Assembly (NCBI GenBank): GCA_013396655.1
Contig: WBMV01001906.1
Location: 600,291 to 664,290 of the forward strand
Length of the DNA stretch: 64,000 nucleotides
Reading direction: 5' to 3'
Origin: Campylorhamphus procurvoides
Taxonomy: Eukaryota > Chordata > Aves > Passeriformes > Dendrocolaptidae
The position numbers were made by a program, and so were the translations under genes. Position 1 is the first letter of the stretch. Each line of letters begins with the position of its first letter. Below, in pieces: positions 14,601 to 25,963 of this stretch. The notes beneath the pieces are model-generated. The model worked only from the letters and a program-made list of their open reading frames with translations, was not told the DNA's origin and ran no database searches.

Positions 14601-16186
14601 TCAGAGCCCATCAAGTGGGCCTATGAAACCTGACCTTTAAAAGGGAATCCTGATGACTCACCTCTAGAGAGGGAGAAGCCCATCAGTCTGTCTCTGTGAG
14701 CCAGTCACAGCATCTGCTGGAAAACCATCAAGCTACTAGTGTGAGTGGGGGGAAGTTTGGATAGAAGTGGCCTTTCTCCATGCCACGGGAAAAAGTAGCA
14801 AGTTCCCATGTAGAGGTAGCTGTTTCATGAACTGTATGTTACAGAATGTTTTGATTGTCTGGAGCTTAATGGTGATGACAGGATAGAGTGTTTGTGGGTA
14901 AGAATCAGGGGGAAGGCCAACAAGGCAGATATCCTGGTGGGAGTCTGTTATAGACCACCCAATCAAGATAAAGAGTTAGATAAAACATTCTGTGAGCAGC
15001 TGGGAGAAGTCTCACAATTGCTGACCCTTCTTCTTTTGGGGGACTTCAACTCACCAGATGTCTGCTGGAAGTACAGCAGAGCAGAGAGGGAACAGTTTAG
15101 GAGGTTCCTGGAGTGCGAGGAAGAGAACTTCCTGACCCAGCTGGTGAGGGAGCCAACTATGGAAGGCTCCTTCTGGACCTGTGTTTGTGAATAGAGAAGG
15201 ATGGGGGGGTGATGTGATGGTTTGAGGCTGTCTCGGGCACAGCAATCACAAAATGATAAGAGCTTTTAGTTCTTAGAACAGTAAGAAGGGGGATCAGCAG
15301 AACTGCCTCCTTGGGCTTCCAAAGGGCAGACTTTGACCAGTTTAGGAGACTGGTTGAGAGAGTTCCTTGGGAGTCAGTCCTGAAGGGCACAGGAGTCCAG
15401 GAAGTCTGGACATTCTTCAAGCAGGGTCCAGGAGAAGGCCATCCTTGCCTGCCAAAAGATGAACCAGCAGGGAAGAAGACTGGCTTGTCTGAACAGAGAT
15501 TTTTGGCTGGAACTTGTGAAGAAAAGGATAGTTTATGACCTTTGGAAGAATGGGCAGGCCACTCAGGAGAACTGCAAGGGTGTTGTGAGGTTATGCAGGA
15601 TGAAAATTAGAAGGGGCGAAGTCCAACCAGAACTTAGTCTGGCTACTGTTGTAAAAGACAATAAAAAAATGTTTCTATAATTAGCAACAAAAGGAGGGCT
15701 AAGGAGGTTCTCCATCCTTTATGGGATGAAACAGTGGGGTGAAACAGTGGCAAAGGATGAGGAAAAGGCTGAGGTACTTAATGCCATCTTTGCCTCAGTC
15801 TTTAATTAATAATAAAAGCAGTTGTTGTCTGACTGTCCAGCCCCCTCAGCTGGAAGAGAGGAATGGGGAGCAAAACAAATCCCCCAGAACCCGAGGGGAA
15901 ATGGTCATTGACCTGCTCCACCACTTAGACACACACAAGTCTATGGGGCCAGAGGGGATCCCCCTGAGGGTACAGAGGGAGCTGGTGGGAGCACTCACTG
16001 AGCACTTGAATTGACATTTATAAGAAATATGCTTTTTTTTCCATGGCTGGAGGGTTTTTCACATAAGCCAAAGAAATAAAGTTCAACAGGATTTTTCCTG
16101 TTTCATGTCCACTTGGTTGTTTTTTGTTTTTTTGTCAGGGCACGCATGGAATATTCGCATTTACTAACTGCTGCTGTTCATTCTAG
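5695..16186 (+). other. ANK3: ANK3 intron, 10.5 kb
   Basis: The longest intron in the window. The only recognisable element is a CR1 LINE fragment at about 14830-16012. From 5695 to 14830 I see only short overlapping open frames (60-146 codons, both strands), T-rich patches near 9240, 11790 and 13025, and no ankyrin-type exon. The acceptor TTCATTCTAG follows the CR1 end by about 170 bases. Confidence 0.85.
14830..16012 (+). mobile_element. CR1 LINE fragment (ORF2 endonuclease to early RT)
   Basis: Decayed CR1 (chicken repeat 1) non-LTR retrotransposon in sense orientation to ANK3. Frames at 14892-15194, 15311-15538, 15459-15680 and 15739-16014 line up successively with CR1 ORF2: VRIRGKANKADILVGVCYRP (endonuclease), LLLGDFNSPDVCWK (endonuclease GDFN motif), QFRRFLECEEENFLTQL, RADFDQFRRLVERVPWESVL, GQATQENCKGVVRLCRMKIR and DLLHHLDTHKSMGPEGIPLR (start of the RT region). 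Several frameshifts and stops separate these blocks, so it is dead. The reading stops before the RT catalytic core and there is no 3' tail, so the copy is cut at its 3' end. The 5' edge is uncertain; homology may begin some tens of bases earlier. Confidence 0.93.
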
Positions 16187-16285
16187 ATGGGATACACTCC
16201 TTTGCACGTTGGCTGCCACTACGGAAACATAAAAATTGTTAACTTCCTCCTGCAACATTCTGCAAAAGTTAATGCCAAAACGAAG
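16187..16285 (+). CDS. ANK3: ANK3 exon: ankyrin repeat ~R22
   Basis: A 99-nt, phase 0-0 exon encoding one 33-residue repeat that begins [18 protein letters not shown] and ends KVNAKTK. The acceptor is TTCTAG and the donor GTGAGT. The HVGCHYGN variant of helix 1 is typical of this repeat in ankyrins. Only 87 bases of intron separate it from the next repeat exon, so the two are probably recognised together by exon definition. Confidence 0.98.
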
Positions 16286-16372
16286 GTGAGTTCCCCGCCC
16301 CTGCCTCGCTGGGTGTGTGGAGGCACCCCGTGTGTGTGCCCACCGCAGCCTTTCCTTCTCCCTTGCCTGCAG

Positions 16373-16471
16373 AACGGGTACACGCCGCTGCACCAGGCAG
16401 CGCAGCAGGGCCACACGCACATCATCAATGTCCTGCTCCAGCACGGCGCGGCGCCCAACGAGCTCACTGTG
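16373..16471 (+). CDS. ANK3: ANK3 exon: ankyrin repeat ~R23 (GC-rich)
   Basis: A 99-nt, phase 0-0 exon encoding one repeat that begins [20 protein letters not shown] and ends NELTV. The acceptor is TGCCTGCAG and the donor GTAAGT. Third positions are nearly all G or C and CpGs are frequent (CACGGCGCGGCGCCC), unlike the AT-leaning neighbouring exons. The second half reads [11 protein letters not shown]; as I recall it, mammalian ankyrin-G has QNNASPNELTV here while ankyrin-B has QHGAKPN. The exon is intact. Confidence 0.98.
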
Positions 16472-16846
16472 GTAAGTGCGGGGGGCACTGCTCACAGAGG
16501 GGTGTGGCTCAGCAAGGGAAATGTGGAAAAAAAGGAAAATGTGTGTGGTGGGAGAGGGAAACAGCAGAGGAAGCCCATTCGCATCGCCCCCGCATCCTCT
16601 ATACCATGATTTCTTCCAGAACTGGAATGGCAAACATCTGGAAATATCTGCATTTTCATCCCACTTCTGTTAAGAGTTAAAAACTTACTTTTATATCCTG
16701 CTACCCAAAAATATTTTTATTTCAATCACCAACATGTAGGTATTTATTTTTCTTTTATTATACATTCTTCTTAATCAGTTAATCAGCAGGTTCTACCCTT
16801 TTCCTTGCTAACATATAACTTTTGTTATAAATGTTTCAATTGCTAG
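16472..16846 (+). other. ANK3: ANK3 intron (375 bp)
   Basis: Short intron between the R23 and R24 exons, from GTAAGT to TTGCTAG. The first part shares the GC richness of the upstream exon, then the sequence becomes AT-rich. No element recognised. Confidence 0.9.
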
Positions 16847-16942
16847 AATGGAAACACTGCCCTTGCCATTGCTAAGCGACTTGGCTACATTTCAGTTGTT
16901 GACACATTGAAGGTGGTGACAGAAGAGACCATGACTACAATT
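16847..16942 (+). CDS. ANK3: ANK3 exon: ankyrin repeat ~R24 and start of linker
   Basis: A 96-nt, phase 0-0 exon with 32 codons: the C-terminal capping repeat ([18 protein letters not shown]) followed by VTEETMTTI. The acceptor is TTGCTAG and the donor GTAAGT. It ends the ankyrin-repeat solenoid and opens the linker towards the ZU5 domains. As I recall it, human ankyrin-G has ALGIARRLG where this bird has ALAIAKRLG, the form also found in ankyrin-B. Confidence 0.97.
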
Positions 16943-19799
16943 GTAAGTACAGCTTAGTTCGGTAGTGAATGGAAGAATTTTTCCAAAGCCAGTGTATTCA
17001 GCTTTGTTTAGTTTCATGGCTACTGAAATTCCAGTCACCTATTTCATTTTAGCAGTATAAAGTCAATATTAAGTTACATATGAGCCATATGTTTTTTTTA
17101 AGGTAATAGGAACTGTGATAATGTACACAGAAAGTAACAACTGAGCAGAAAATGGACAGTGTAAAGGACTGGTCATAACTGCAATGTTTTTCCACAAATC
17201 TTCTTGTTTAGGGGACAAGTCTGTAGTTCAAAAGTCATTCCTACAGACTTGGGCAAATGGAAGCTGCTGCTACCCTTTCATATATTTTCCCAAGGGTCTG
17301 ACATATAAAAGCTTGTATTTGGCCTCAGAGAACCTATTCCAGTATAAAAGGTGGTTGGAATTTAAAAGCACTTAAAGGCACCTCATTGTGTAGTTCGTGG
17401 CACCTTCCCTAAGCTGCTGAGTGGCTGTCTTCTGCAGGTCAGACCCTGCAACCTCAAATATCCATTCCCTGACACAGACATGAACTCCAGCTTGTCTGCC
17501 GTGTCTCCCAGGAAGTGTTATCCAGGGCACACTGTGGGGACTAGCAATGGTCAAATATTACATGCTATCAGAAGAATTCACAGAATCCAAAATATTTCTC
17601 AGGAAGATATTTTGCTCACTAATGTTTTGCCAAATAGCTCTTTGGAGAAAATAGCTTTGTGAGGTGAGACACCTCCATCCACTACCAGAGGACTAAAGCC
17701 CAAACTGGGTCTGAAGAACACAAGTTCAGGACATTGGCTCCAAATTTTCTTTTTCCTTTCTGCATCTATTTTTTTCCTGATCAAAAAGGAAGATAAATAT
17801 GTGCATGTATGCATTTTTAGACATATGAGAGATGGAAAACAGTTACTGTGCATGTTTTGTGTTTTGTCATCTTCCATTTGTGTGGTCTTATCTGTGCAAG
17901 CAGGTGGTTGCAATATGATGAGCATTTGGGATGATAGGCAGATTTTAGTTCAGTTACTGCATGTACCTTTTCTTCCTATGCCTTTCCTGTTTGTGGTCTA
18001 TAATTAAGTAGTTTACAGCAAATCCATCACACAGAAGACAAATTTCAGAACAAAAAATTATAAAGGAACATACCAGAAAACACAGTTATTATTTTTTTCT
18101 TGCAACTTCTCTCTGTTTTCTCAAGAACACATTTCTCTCTAGAAAGATTCCAAAACAGTTTTCCACAACCTGAAAAATTTGATGGGGAATATTACAGAGG
18201 ATAGCAAAACCTGAATGACTTCCTAGTATACAATTAGGTAGTAGCAGGAAAATAAAATCACACCTTTATTTTAAGAACTCCCAATATCACAAAGTTACTC
18301 TTAGCTTGTAGAAACAAGAAGCTGGAGGAGTTTATTTGCATGAAATGAATGATCACTTATGTTCTGTAGATGAAGTGTAGAGGTCGGGCTGTGAATATTG
18401 CCAGAGAAAATGTTAGATGCTGAAAGGCTTGTACAACCCCAAATACCTATTCTCAAGAGAAACCCAGAAATAAGTTCAATTAAAATCAGAATATGCTGCT
18501 TATCAGTGTGTAATTTTTGAGACTTTGGAAGTCTAGACATGAAATCTGATTTACACCTGAGGGTCTTAAAAACTCAGTTTGTCTTCTGAGACTTATATTC
18601 TGAGGCTTGGGGCTAAACAACTCCCAAAGCTAAATTTAATGAAACCAAGGATGAGCATAACTAATTTTACTATGATTTAAACTCAAACACCAATTAAAAA
18701 AATCCAGTAGTTCCTGAAAAAGTCCTGTGATTTTGCTAGTTTACACAGCAATGTGTTAAAAAGCCTTGCAGATAAAAAACACAAAATTAATTTTGTGAGA
18801 CTTTTTGTAAGTTTTGTTATGCTTGAGCATGCAGGAGTTCTTCTGCCTATATCAAGTGATGGCAGTAGCCCAAGAAACATGAAATGCCAAGGGATGAGTA
18901 TTCATAAGGCCAGAGAAAAAATGAATTTTTTAAAAATACATGACAATGGAAAGGCTATTTTGCCCTCCTGAACTTGTTAGTTATTTCTTATTTGAATGGT
19001 AACTCTGCAGGGTCTGTTCTGTGACCTAGAACTTTACCAGTGCTTGTTGTGCTGTACCTCAGCTGGAAAGCATAATGTGTGTGTGTGTGCCATTCATGGG
19101 ATACAGGTATTCTAGGAATAGATTTCAGGCATTCATAACCCTTTTTTTTAAAAATTTTTTTTTATATTGGTCTTTGAATCTGAATGAATATGAACATCGG
19201 GATGAAAATCATCCAACCACTTCTGAGTGTCTTTCATGCACAAAGCCCTTCAGGGGTGTCATTTAGCCTTCATGTGGTTACAATTGTTCTCATTTGTGAG
19301 AAAAACACACAATTCATGCTGAGGCACCTCTGAAAAAAATTCACATAGATTCAGCCTGCTCCCAAATTACAGAACTGTTCTAATGGCAAAGGAGAAATAC
19401 TTCCCTCACAAAGTTTAGTTTTAAGAGCAATGGCATGTTCCTGCTCAAAATATAGATGACTACTTAGAGTTCTGATTAAACCCCCTAACATGAAACTCTT
19501 CAGTCTAATTTGATTCGCTTTTGGTAAAATGTTCCAGGCTTTCAGCTCATGCTTTTTCTGCTATGAAAATATGAATATAGTTTAAATCACAAATACATTA
19601 TTGCCTGTTTCTCTAGTCTCTCTTAATGTATAGCTCAATGCATCCTTAAAAAGGAAAGTGAGTAAGAGGCTAAAAAATTGTCATATTTTGCTAACTGCAG
19701 TTAAAAATATGTCCTATCTTGCATTTAATTTTTAAAATAACCAGAATTTTAAAAATAATGACACCTGCACTCTGAAATGCCTTTCTTTTTCTTTTACAG
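16943..19799 (+). other. ANK3: ANK3 intron
   Basis: A 2.9 kb AT-rich intron. It holds a short TG repeat at 19076-19089 and A/T runs near 19140-19165. The acceptor has a good polypyrimidine tract (CTTTCTTTTTCTTTTACAG). No transposon or exon-like frame recognised. Confidence 0.85.
19076..19089. repeat. (TG)n microsatellite, short
   Basis: Seven TG dinucleotides in a row. Short and probably stable; reported only as simple sequence. Confidence 0.7.
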
Positions 19800-19872
19800 A
19801 CTGTTACAGAAAAGCACAAATTGAATGTCCCCGAAACCATGAATGAAGTTCTTGACATGTCTGATGATGAAG
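19800..19872 (+). CDS. ANK3: ANK3 exon: linker ([19 protein letters not shown])
   Basis: A 73-nt exon, entry phase 0 and exit phase 1, encoding 24 residues that start [17 protein letters not shown] and end DMSDDE. The acceptor is TTTTACAG and the donor GTATTA. The [13 protein letters not shown] block is diagnostic for the ankyrin linker after R24. The split codon G|TT with the next exon gives V, as expected for DDEVRKAN. Confidence 0.97.
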
Positions 19873-20062
19873 GTATTAAAAAAAAAAAATCAGTCTTTTA
19901 TTATTGTAAGAAATGACTGTTTTAAAAAACCCCAAATAATCAACATACAGTATTAGTTGGATATGTCATTGCACATTTGTCATTGTTTTACTTTGATTGT
20001 TTTGTTGACATATTGATAGTCTATGCTTTTATTTAATCATTTTGTTTATTTAAATCATGCAG

Positions 20063-20125
20063 TTCGTAAAGCCAATGCCCCTGAAATACTCAGTGATGCT
20101 GAATATTTGTCAGATGTTGAAGAAG
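20063..20125 (+). CDS. ANK3: ANK3 exon: acidic linker (VRKANAPEILSD)
   Basis: A 63-nt exon, entry phase 1 and exit phase 1, so it can be skipped without a frameshift. It encodes (V)RKANAPEILSDAEYLSDV and EE, then one base. The acceptor is ATGCAG and the donor GTATTT. The sequence matches the ankyrin-G linker (mammals: APEMLSDGEYISDVEEG, from memory). The last base joins GT of the 27791 exon to make glycine. Confidence 0.96.
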
Positions 20126-21384
20126 GTATTTGTGCACTTTTGTATTGCACTGATATTTAACTTAAGCCTTTTCCTTTTATTTCTTCTATCTGAAAATTAA
20201 TCCTTTCAGATAATTTTCTTATTATCTCACTAACAATAGTTTCTGCTTTCCAATTAAGAACGCTTTCAAAACTTCTTTGAACTATTGCTGGTAATCCTCT
20301 AACTTTTTCTGAATTTCTTATGATCTTTTAACCAAATTACCTTCACTTTCCTGGAATAATCATTTTGCTGCTGTTTCTGTAAAGTGAATTGAATTTTAAC
20401 TTTTGAATTTTAACTAACTGAAAAATGAAATACTGGACAAAAGGTTCAAATATCAAAACACTTTAGAAGAAGCAGGTGATAGTGAAAAATAAATGGCAGA
20501 AGGAGAATTTTATCATGAACCACAGGCGTCCAGAGGCCACAGTGGGTGTTCACAGGCAACAGGTCAAAAACAGGCAGGTCTTGAGTTGTTGAAGAGGACA
20601 AGAGTGTCCTGAAGGTATTTTTGTGAGTTCTGATTCACTTGTCTTAGAGTTGCAGGTTTTTCTTCTCTGGTAGAAAAACCAAATGACTGTGTTCAATTTT
20701 CTTGTGTTTCTTTAGCCAGTCTCCCTTTTTTCATCCCTATTGATGCAGTTACTTTTATATCTTATAGCACTGAAGCAGCAAAGTGTAAAAGATATGTGTG
20801 CAGCTCTTGTTTAATTCATGCATTGAGGCTTTTGGTTTGTTTTCCATCTGTCATGGTGTTCCCATTGCTGCAGTTCCAAATTGATGGTGTTCTTACTGTA
20901 CACCTGTGTTTTCCAAATAGTTCTCTTAGGCTATTGTCCTGCTCAAAATACTGTATTGTTTTAACTGACAGGAACACTGATGCATAGTAGTGTTAGTTAA
21001 CAGGGCAGTAACTATTGCTCTGTCCCACTGCACAGCATGCAGTGAAGCACAGATGAGAAACACCCCCTATATGGAATCCAAATGTTGGAACCAAAGATGC
21101 AAATCGTGTCTTTCAATATACAGGATCATTTTTAAGCCTAAATCTGTGGGAGGTTTTTCCTGTCACTAGCTCTCAGTTCAAGGGAAAGCCAAACCAACAA
21201 TTAGGAATGCAGGTAATACAATTGATTCCATGTCTAGAGACTGTATTCTGCTGCCATGTTGTTGCTGGGGATCCTAAGAGACACTGATATAAACAGTCCT
21301 GCAATGCTTCCTTGTGTCTGAACTTGGTGTGGGTAAGGAATTGTCTGGACGGTGGCACTCAGAGCTGCAATCGAAGGCTCTGCA

Positions 21385-22352
21385 CAAGTGAAGACCAGTG
21401 CTAAGAGCTCAGGGACTGGTGCCATTTAACATCTCTGTTGGTGGCACGGACAGTGGGATCTGTGCACCTTCAGGCAGGTTTGGCAATGACACCAAGCTGT
21501 GTGGTGTGGTCAACATGCTGGAGGGAAGGGGCACCACCCAGAGGGACCTGGACAGGCTTGAGAGGTGGGGCTGTACAAACCCCATGACATTCAGCAACAC
21601 CAAGTGCAAGGTCCTGCACATAGACCAGGCACAAATAGAGGCTGGCAGGAGAAGGGATTGAGAGCAGCCCTGAGGAGAAGGACTTGAGGGTGTTAGTGAA
21701 GGAGAAGCTCAACATGATTCTGGCAATGTGCACTTGCAGCCCAGAAACCAAGTGTCCTGGGCTGTGTCAAATGCAATGTGGCCAACAGGTTGAGGGAGGG
21801 ATTCTGCTCCTCTGCTCTGCTCTCATGAGACCAGAACTGGAGTTCTGCATCCAGCTCTGGGTTCTCAGTGTGAGAAGGACATGGAGCTGCTGGAGTGAGT
21901 CCAGAGGAGGCCACAAAGATGATCAGAAGGCTCGAGCACCTCTCCTGTGAAGCCAGGCTGAGAGTTGAGATTGTTCATCCTGGAGAAGAGAAGGCCTTGG
22001 GGAGATCTTAGAGCCCATTCCAGTACCTAAAAAGCACTACAAGAAAGCTGGAGAGGGACTTTTAACAAGGGCATGTAGTGACAGGACAAGGGAGAATGGC
22101 TTTAAGCTGAACAGGGTGGGTTTAGATCCTATATTAGGAAGAAATTCTTGACTGTGAGGGTGGTGAGGAACGGGAACAGGTTTCCCAGTGAGGCTGTGGA
22201 TGGCCCATTCCTGTAAGTGTTCAAGGCCAGGTTGGATGTGGCTCTGAGCAACCTTGTCCAGTGGAAGGTGTCTGTGCCCATGGCAGCAGAGTTGGAACGA
22301 GATGATCTTTCAGGTCTCTTCCAATCTAGGCCATTCTATGATTTTGTGATAA
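21385..22352 (+). mobile_element. CR1 LINE, 5'-truncated copy with 3' end
   Basis: Sense-oriented, decayed CR1 3' part. The 21398-21661 frame reads LVPFNISVGGTDSGICAPSG, then FGNDTKLCGVVNMLEGRGTT and RDLDRLERWGCTNPMTF, the C-terminal RT region of CR1 ORF2. The catalytic FADD/YADD box is degraded to FGND. From about 21640 onward typical CR1 coding end and 3' UTR follow (TTGTCCAGTGGAAGGTGTCTG, then GGCCATTCTATGATTTTGTG), ending in an imperfect terminal repeat of the ATTCTATG type. The copy is 5'-truncated, as is usual for target-primed reverse transcription. The start coordinate is approximate. Confidence 0.93.
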
Positions 22353-23269
22353 CAGGGTCTTTTTCCAGTCTAACAATGAAAGGGAGCTCTCAAATCAGAT
22401 AACAGGTATTTTATTAACCCATGCTGAAGCATTCCAGTGTACAAGGCATGTGATGAGTTACAGGCTTTGAGGTAATAACCACTGGCCTGTCTCTTTCCTG
22501 ACCCATGTATCTGTAAAGACAGTACAGTGAGCCCCATTCCCACAGCATCTCAGTGTTGTTGGGATATTTACACACAATGGGTCTGTGTACGCCAGTCAGA
22601 ATAAATATGTTCAAGATGGTAAGGCACTCTGACAAATCTCATAGCCAGGGAGCTGATTTCCAAGTGAGAGAAAGGCATGAATTTAGCAAACAAATCTAAG
22701 CTCTCCCTTGCTTGGCCAGCGTTCATGTCGTCAGCCAAAACTCTTCAATGAGAGAAACTTGTGGAATGGGTTCTCAATGTGCCACGATCCTTAAGGTTTC
22801 TCTCATAAGAGAAATTGAAGACTTGGAAAGTAGAGGCTCAGAGACAAATGTCAGGAAGCTATTTCCTTGTGTTTTATGTCTTGCTGTGCCCACTAAATAA
22901 GTATTTACATGGGAATTGTGTAATTTATCTTTCCTGCTGAGGACAGTTTGGTTTGGAGTCAAACTGGTTGAGAGGAGAGATCTTTCATTCTTTTTCCTAG
23001 ACTACTTTGGCAAATCTGCCCAAATGAGGTTAAGTGCTGGGAAAGTGCTACACCACAAAGAACAAATGGTGGTTTTTTGAAAGATGTGAATGTGATTTCA
23101 CGGGGGAAATGAAGGCTTATCTTCATATATAGCAGAAAGTTTGTAGAAGAATATAAAGCGATTCTGTCGCACAGCAAACATGTGCTAAGCTTTTACTTTT
23201 AACGAGATTGCAAATCTTACAATTGTGAAACCCTAGACTGGAAGAACTGGGTTTTTCCTCTTACCTTCT

Positions 23270-23640
23270 CCAGATGTGAGCTCACCCCCTGTGCAGCCGG
23301 GAGCCCGAGCGGTGTGCCTGTGGCCACGGGGCTGGTGGGGAGCGAGGGATCAGCCATGCTAAAGCACAGCTCCAATTGTCTGCGGGAGGCCTGGAAGGAA
23401 TCCCCTCCTCTGCAGCCTTGCTCAGCCTCTTACCGGCCCTCTGGGCTGCTGCGAGAGCTTTAATCTGCTGGAGGAAGCTGGAACCCTGCTGTGACTGCCA
23501 CAACCCAGGGCTGAGCTCTGTCACAGCAGCCCTTCCTAAAGCTGCCGCTGCTGTCTCAGAGGCAAAGGGACAGCAAGCAATGGAAGCTGATATATACAGG
23601 ACTAGGACTGTGGGAACAGTGAAGGGTAAAAAGGATCCAA
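23270..23640. other. GC-rich intronic patch, nature unknown
   Basis: A block of raised GC with several CpGs (for example GCCGGGAGCCCGAGCGG) inside AT-rich intron. It holds overlapping open frames on both strands, the longest 121 codons on the minus strand, none with a domain I recognise. It could be a regulatory element or an unrecognised old repeat. Confidence 0.4.
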
Positions 23641-25639
23641 TCCACAATCCCGATTAGGTGCTGAGAATTTAGACAGTCACTGTCAAGAAACAGTGATTGT
23701 TGAGCTTTTAATTTTCTTTTTTGGTCTTCAGTAGCTAACAGACTTTTGGGTGTAAACCAGGACACTTTTAAACCCATTTAATGGAGATTCTTCTCTCAGT
23801 AGGAGTAAGTATCATGCTAATCAATCCCTGGAAGATTAGACAGATGTCCTAACAGTACAAGAATGCACACTGCCCGATCCCTGAGTAGGTGCTAAGATAC
23901 AGCAGTTGAAATACGTTTAAAACAGGTCAGGACATCCTCATGTATGAAAATCTGTTATTGGTCATTTTAGGAGGAGTTGATTTATTATGTTTTTAAGCTC
24001 AGAGTTTTCAGAGTGTCTTTGGCTCCATAAAATTTCACAAGTTCATAAAAGTTTCAGTGGTTTGGTATTGGCTTTTGTCCACACTTTTGTGAAACCAAAA
24101 CCTTGGCTACAACTTGAAGCGTCGTACTCTTCACTGTGGCTGTACCTCTTTTGTCATCTGGCAGCTCCGGACAGGCTGTGATGAGGGAGTGGCAAAAGCT
24201 TCAGGTATCTTTAGCAGAGCCAATGACAAATCCCCTTTGGATCCCAGGCTATGATTAAATTTTGTTTGGTACTTTTCCCAAGCCACATGATGCCTTCTCT
24301 CTCTTGCCAGAGAGCCTGTATTTCTCACTGGCCTCTACAAAGAACACCTGCCCTGTGCTCCTGCAGTTCCCAGCTGTAGGAGACTTGCCAACAATCCAGA
24401 AAAATAGAGAAAACCTGGAATGAGAAAGGTGATGATAAGTTCTTGGGGAGAAAAGAATAAAGACAATAGAACTCTCTTTCCTAGAAAATAAAAACAAACA
24501 AACTGCATGAGGGATAGGCTAGAATATATAAAGTAATGGGTGCCTAAGTGAGTAATATTCCTTTTAGCTCTCCAGAAGTCTAAAAATAGGGGGCATCGCT
24601 GAAACCAGCAAGAGGCAGGTCCAGCTTAAAAGGGCTGCTCCTCCTGCAACAGGTAGTTGACTTTTATGACTCCTTGCACAGGGAGGCCCTTGGTGCAGGG
24701 AACGCAGAAAGTTTACACAAGTTCAAAGTGTAACTGGAAGAATTTAAAAAGGAAAGAAAAAAAATTGCTGTTAATGACTATACAAACATCTTTCAGTTTT
24801 AGAAAATACATGCACAAATCAGTGCCAGCTAGAAAACTGTCCTGGAGGACTTCCACTGGTTTATGTTCCTGTATTCTTCTGTCAAGTGTGGCTGCTGTCA
24901 TGGACAGGGTACACTAGAACTGATGGGCCCTTGCTTTGATCTGCAGCCACTAGTCTTTTCTGGATTTTGAGCTGTTTTCTATAGTTCTGATAGCTGTGTT
25001 TTCCCACTGTTAGCAGGGACACGATCTTTCTTCAACATGTAACGTATTAGGAAGGGGAGGATGGCAATTGTAGCAAAGCAGTGCGGTATTCTTTGGTGGT
25101 TTTTCATCAGTGCCTCACTTTTGGGACTTTCTCTAAGGTTTGTGTTCAGAGATGAGTTTTGTGTTCACCTTTCCGTGGGACCTCTGTTTGCAGGAATACA
25201 GCGTGCTGTGAGCAAACACTGTGCTCACTGTTACCTGAAGCACAGAGGATTAGGCTGTGGCACCTAATTAAACAGAGTGGGATTGCTGAAACCTGCACCA
25301 CCCACTTTGCTCCAGCCTCCCACGATCACAAAACAATGTCTGGAATTCTTTGAAATTACCACTCCTAGATGCAGCTTTTCCTTTGATGAGAGCGTTTCGT
25401 CGGAGTAATCCTGCTCTGGCTGGATTAGCTGCAGAGCAGGATAACATCTAATGTATTTTGCAGCTCAACTGGAATTATTTTTTTTTATCATTCCCTATTT
25501 TGACAAATTATTCTCCTAAAGAAAATGCCCCCTCTGTTCCTTACAGTGGCGCAGCGCTTGTTTCAGGTGTGTTGTTGGGGCAGAAGTTTCCAAATTTCCT
25601 GGTAGTCGCTTAAAAGTTGCCTGGATTTCTCACCCTCCC

Positions 25640-25862
25640 TGGGCCACCTCCTCGCCTCCCAGCCTTCAGTCCGTCTTCCTCAGGCTCCTGGGCTTTCTCC
25701 CCGGACACAAGGCCCCCTCACTGGAGGGCGGGGAGGGAGTGTGGGCTCAGGCAGCCCCCGGGGGAGGCGCCGGCCCCGGGAGGGAGGGAAGGGAGGGCGA
25801 AGGCAGCGCCCTTCCCCAGGCCGGCAGTCCCGCGCTCCCTGCTCAGCCCCGGCATCAGGTTA
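25640..25862 (+). promoter_or_regulatory. ANK3: CpG-island-like promoter region for short ankyrin-G
   Basis: About 220 bases very rich in G+C with many CpGs, including a consensus GC box GGGCGGGG at 25726-25733 and a run of GGG tracts at 25778-25797. It lies 440-660 bases upstream of the MAFQNS start codon, in an otherwise AT-rich intron. A CCAAT box (CCAATCAG, 25964-25971) lies between. I infer the promoter of the repeat-less isoform; the transcription start cannot be fixed from sequence. Confidence 0.6.
25778..25797 (+). other. G-quadruplex-type motif
   Basis: Five GGG tracts separated by loops of 1-2 bases, which satisfies the usual G-quadruplex pattern. It lies inside the CpG-rich promoter region. 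Confidence 0.6.
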
Positions 25863-25963
25863 CAGAAAAACTACACCCTCGCAGCACCCCTATTTACATA
25901 CAAATAACTGGAGTGCCTGCATTTATGTCACCATTCAAGAGGCTTGCCAAGGGAGGCTGTAAT

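Noticed and set aside
16178..16633. 151-codon minus-strand open frame over the R22-R23 exons.
   Set aside because: Shadow of two GC-rich repeat exons and the short intron between them; no domain of its own.
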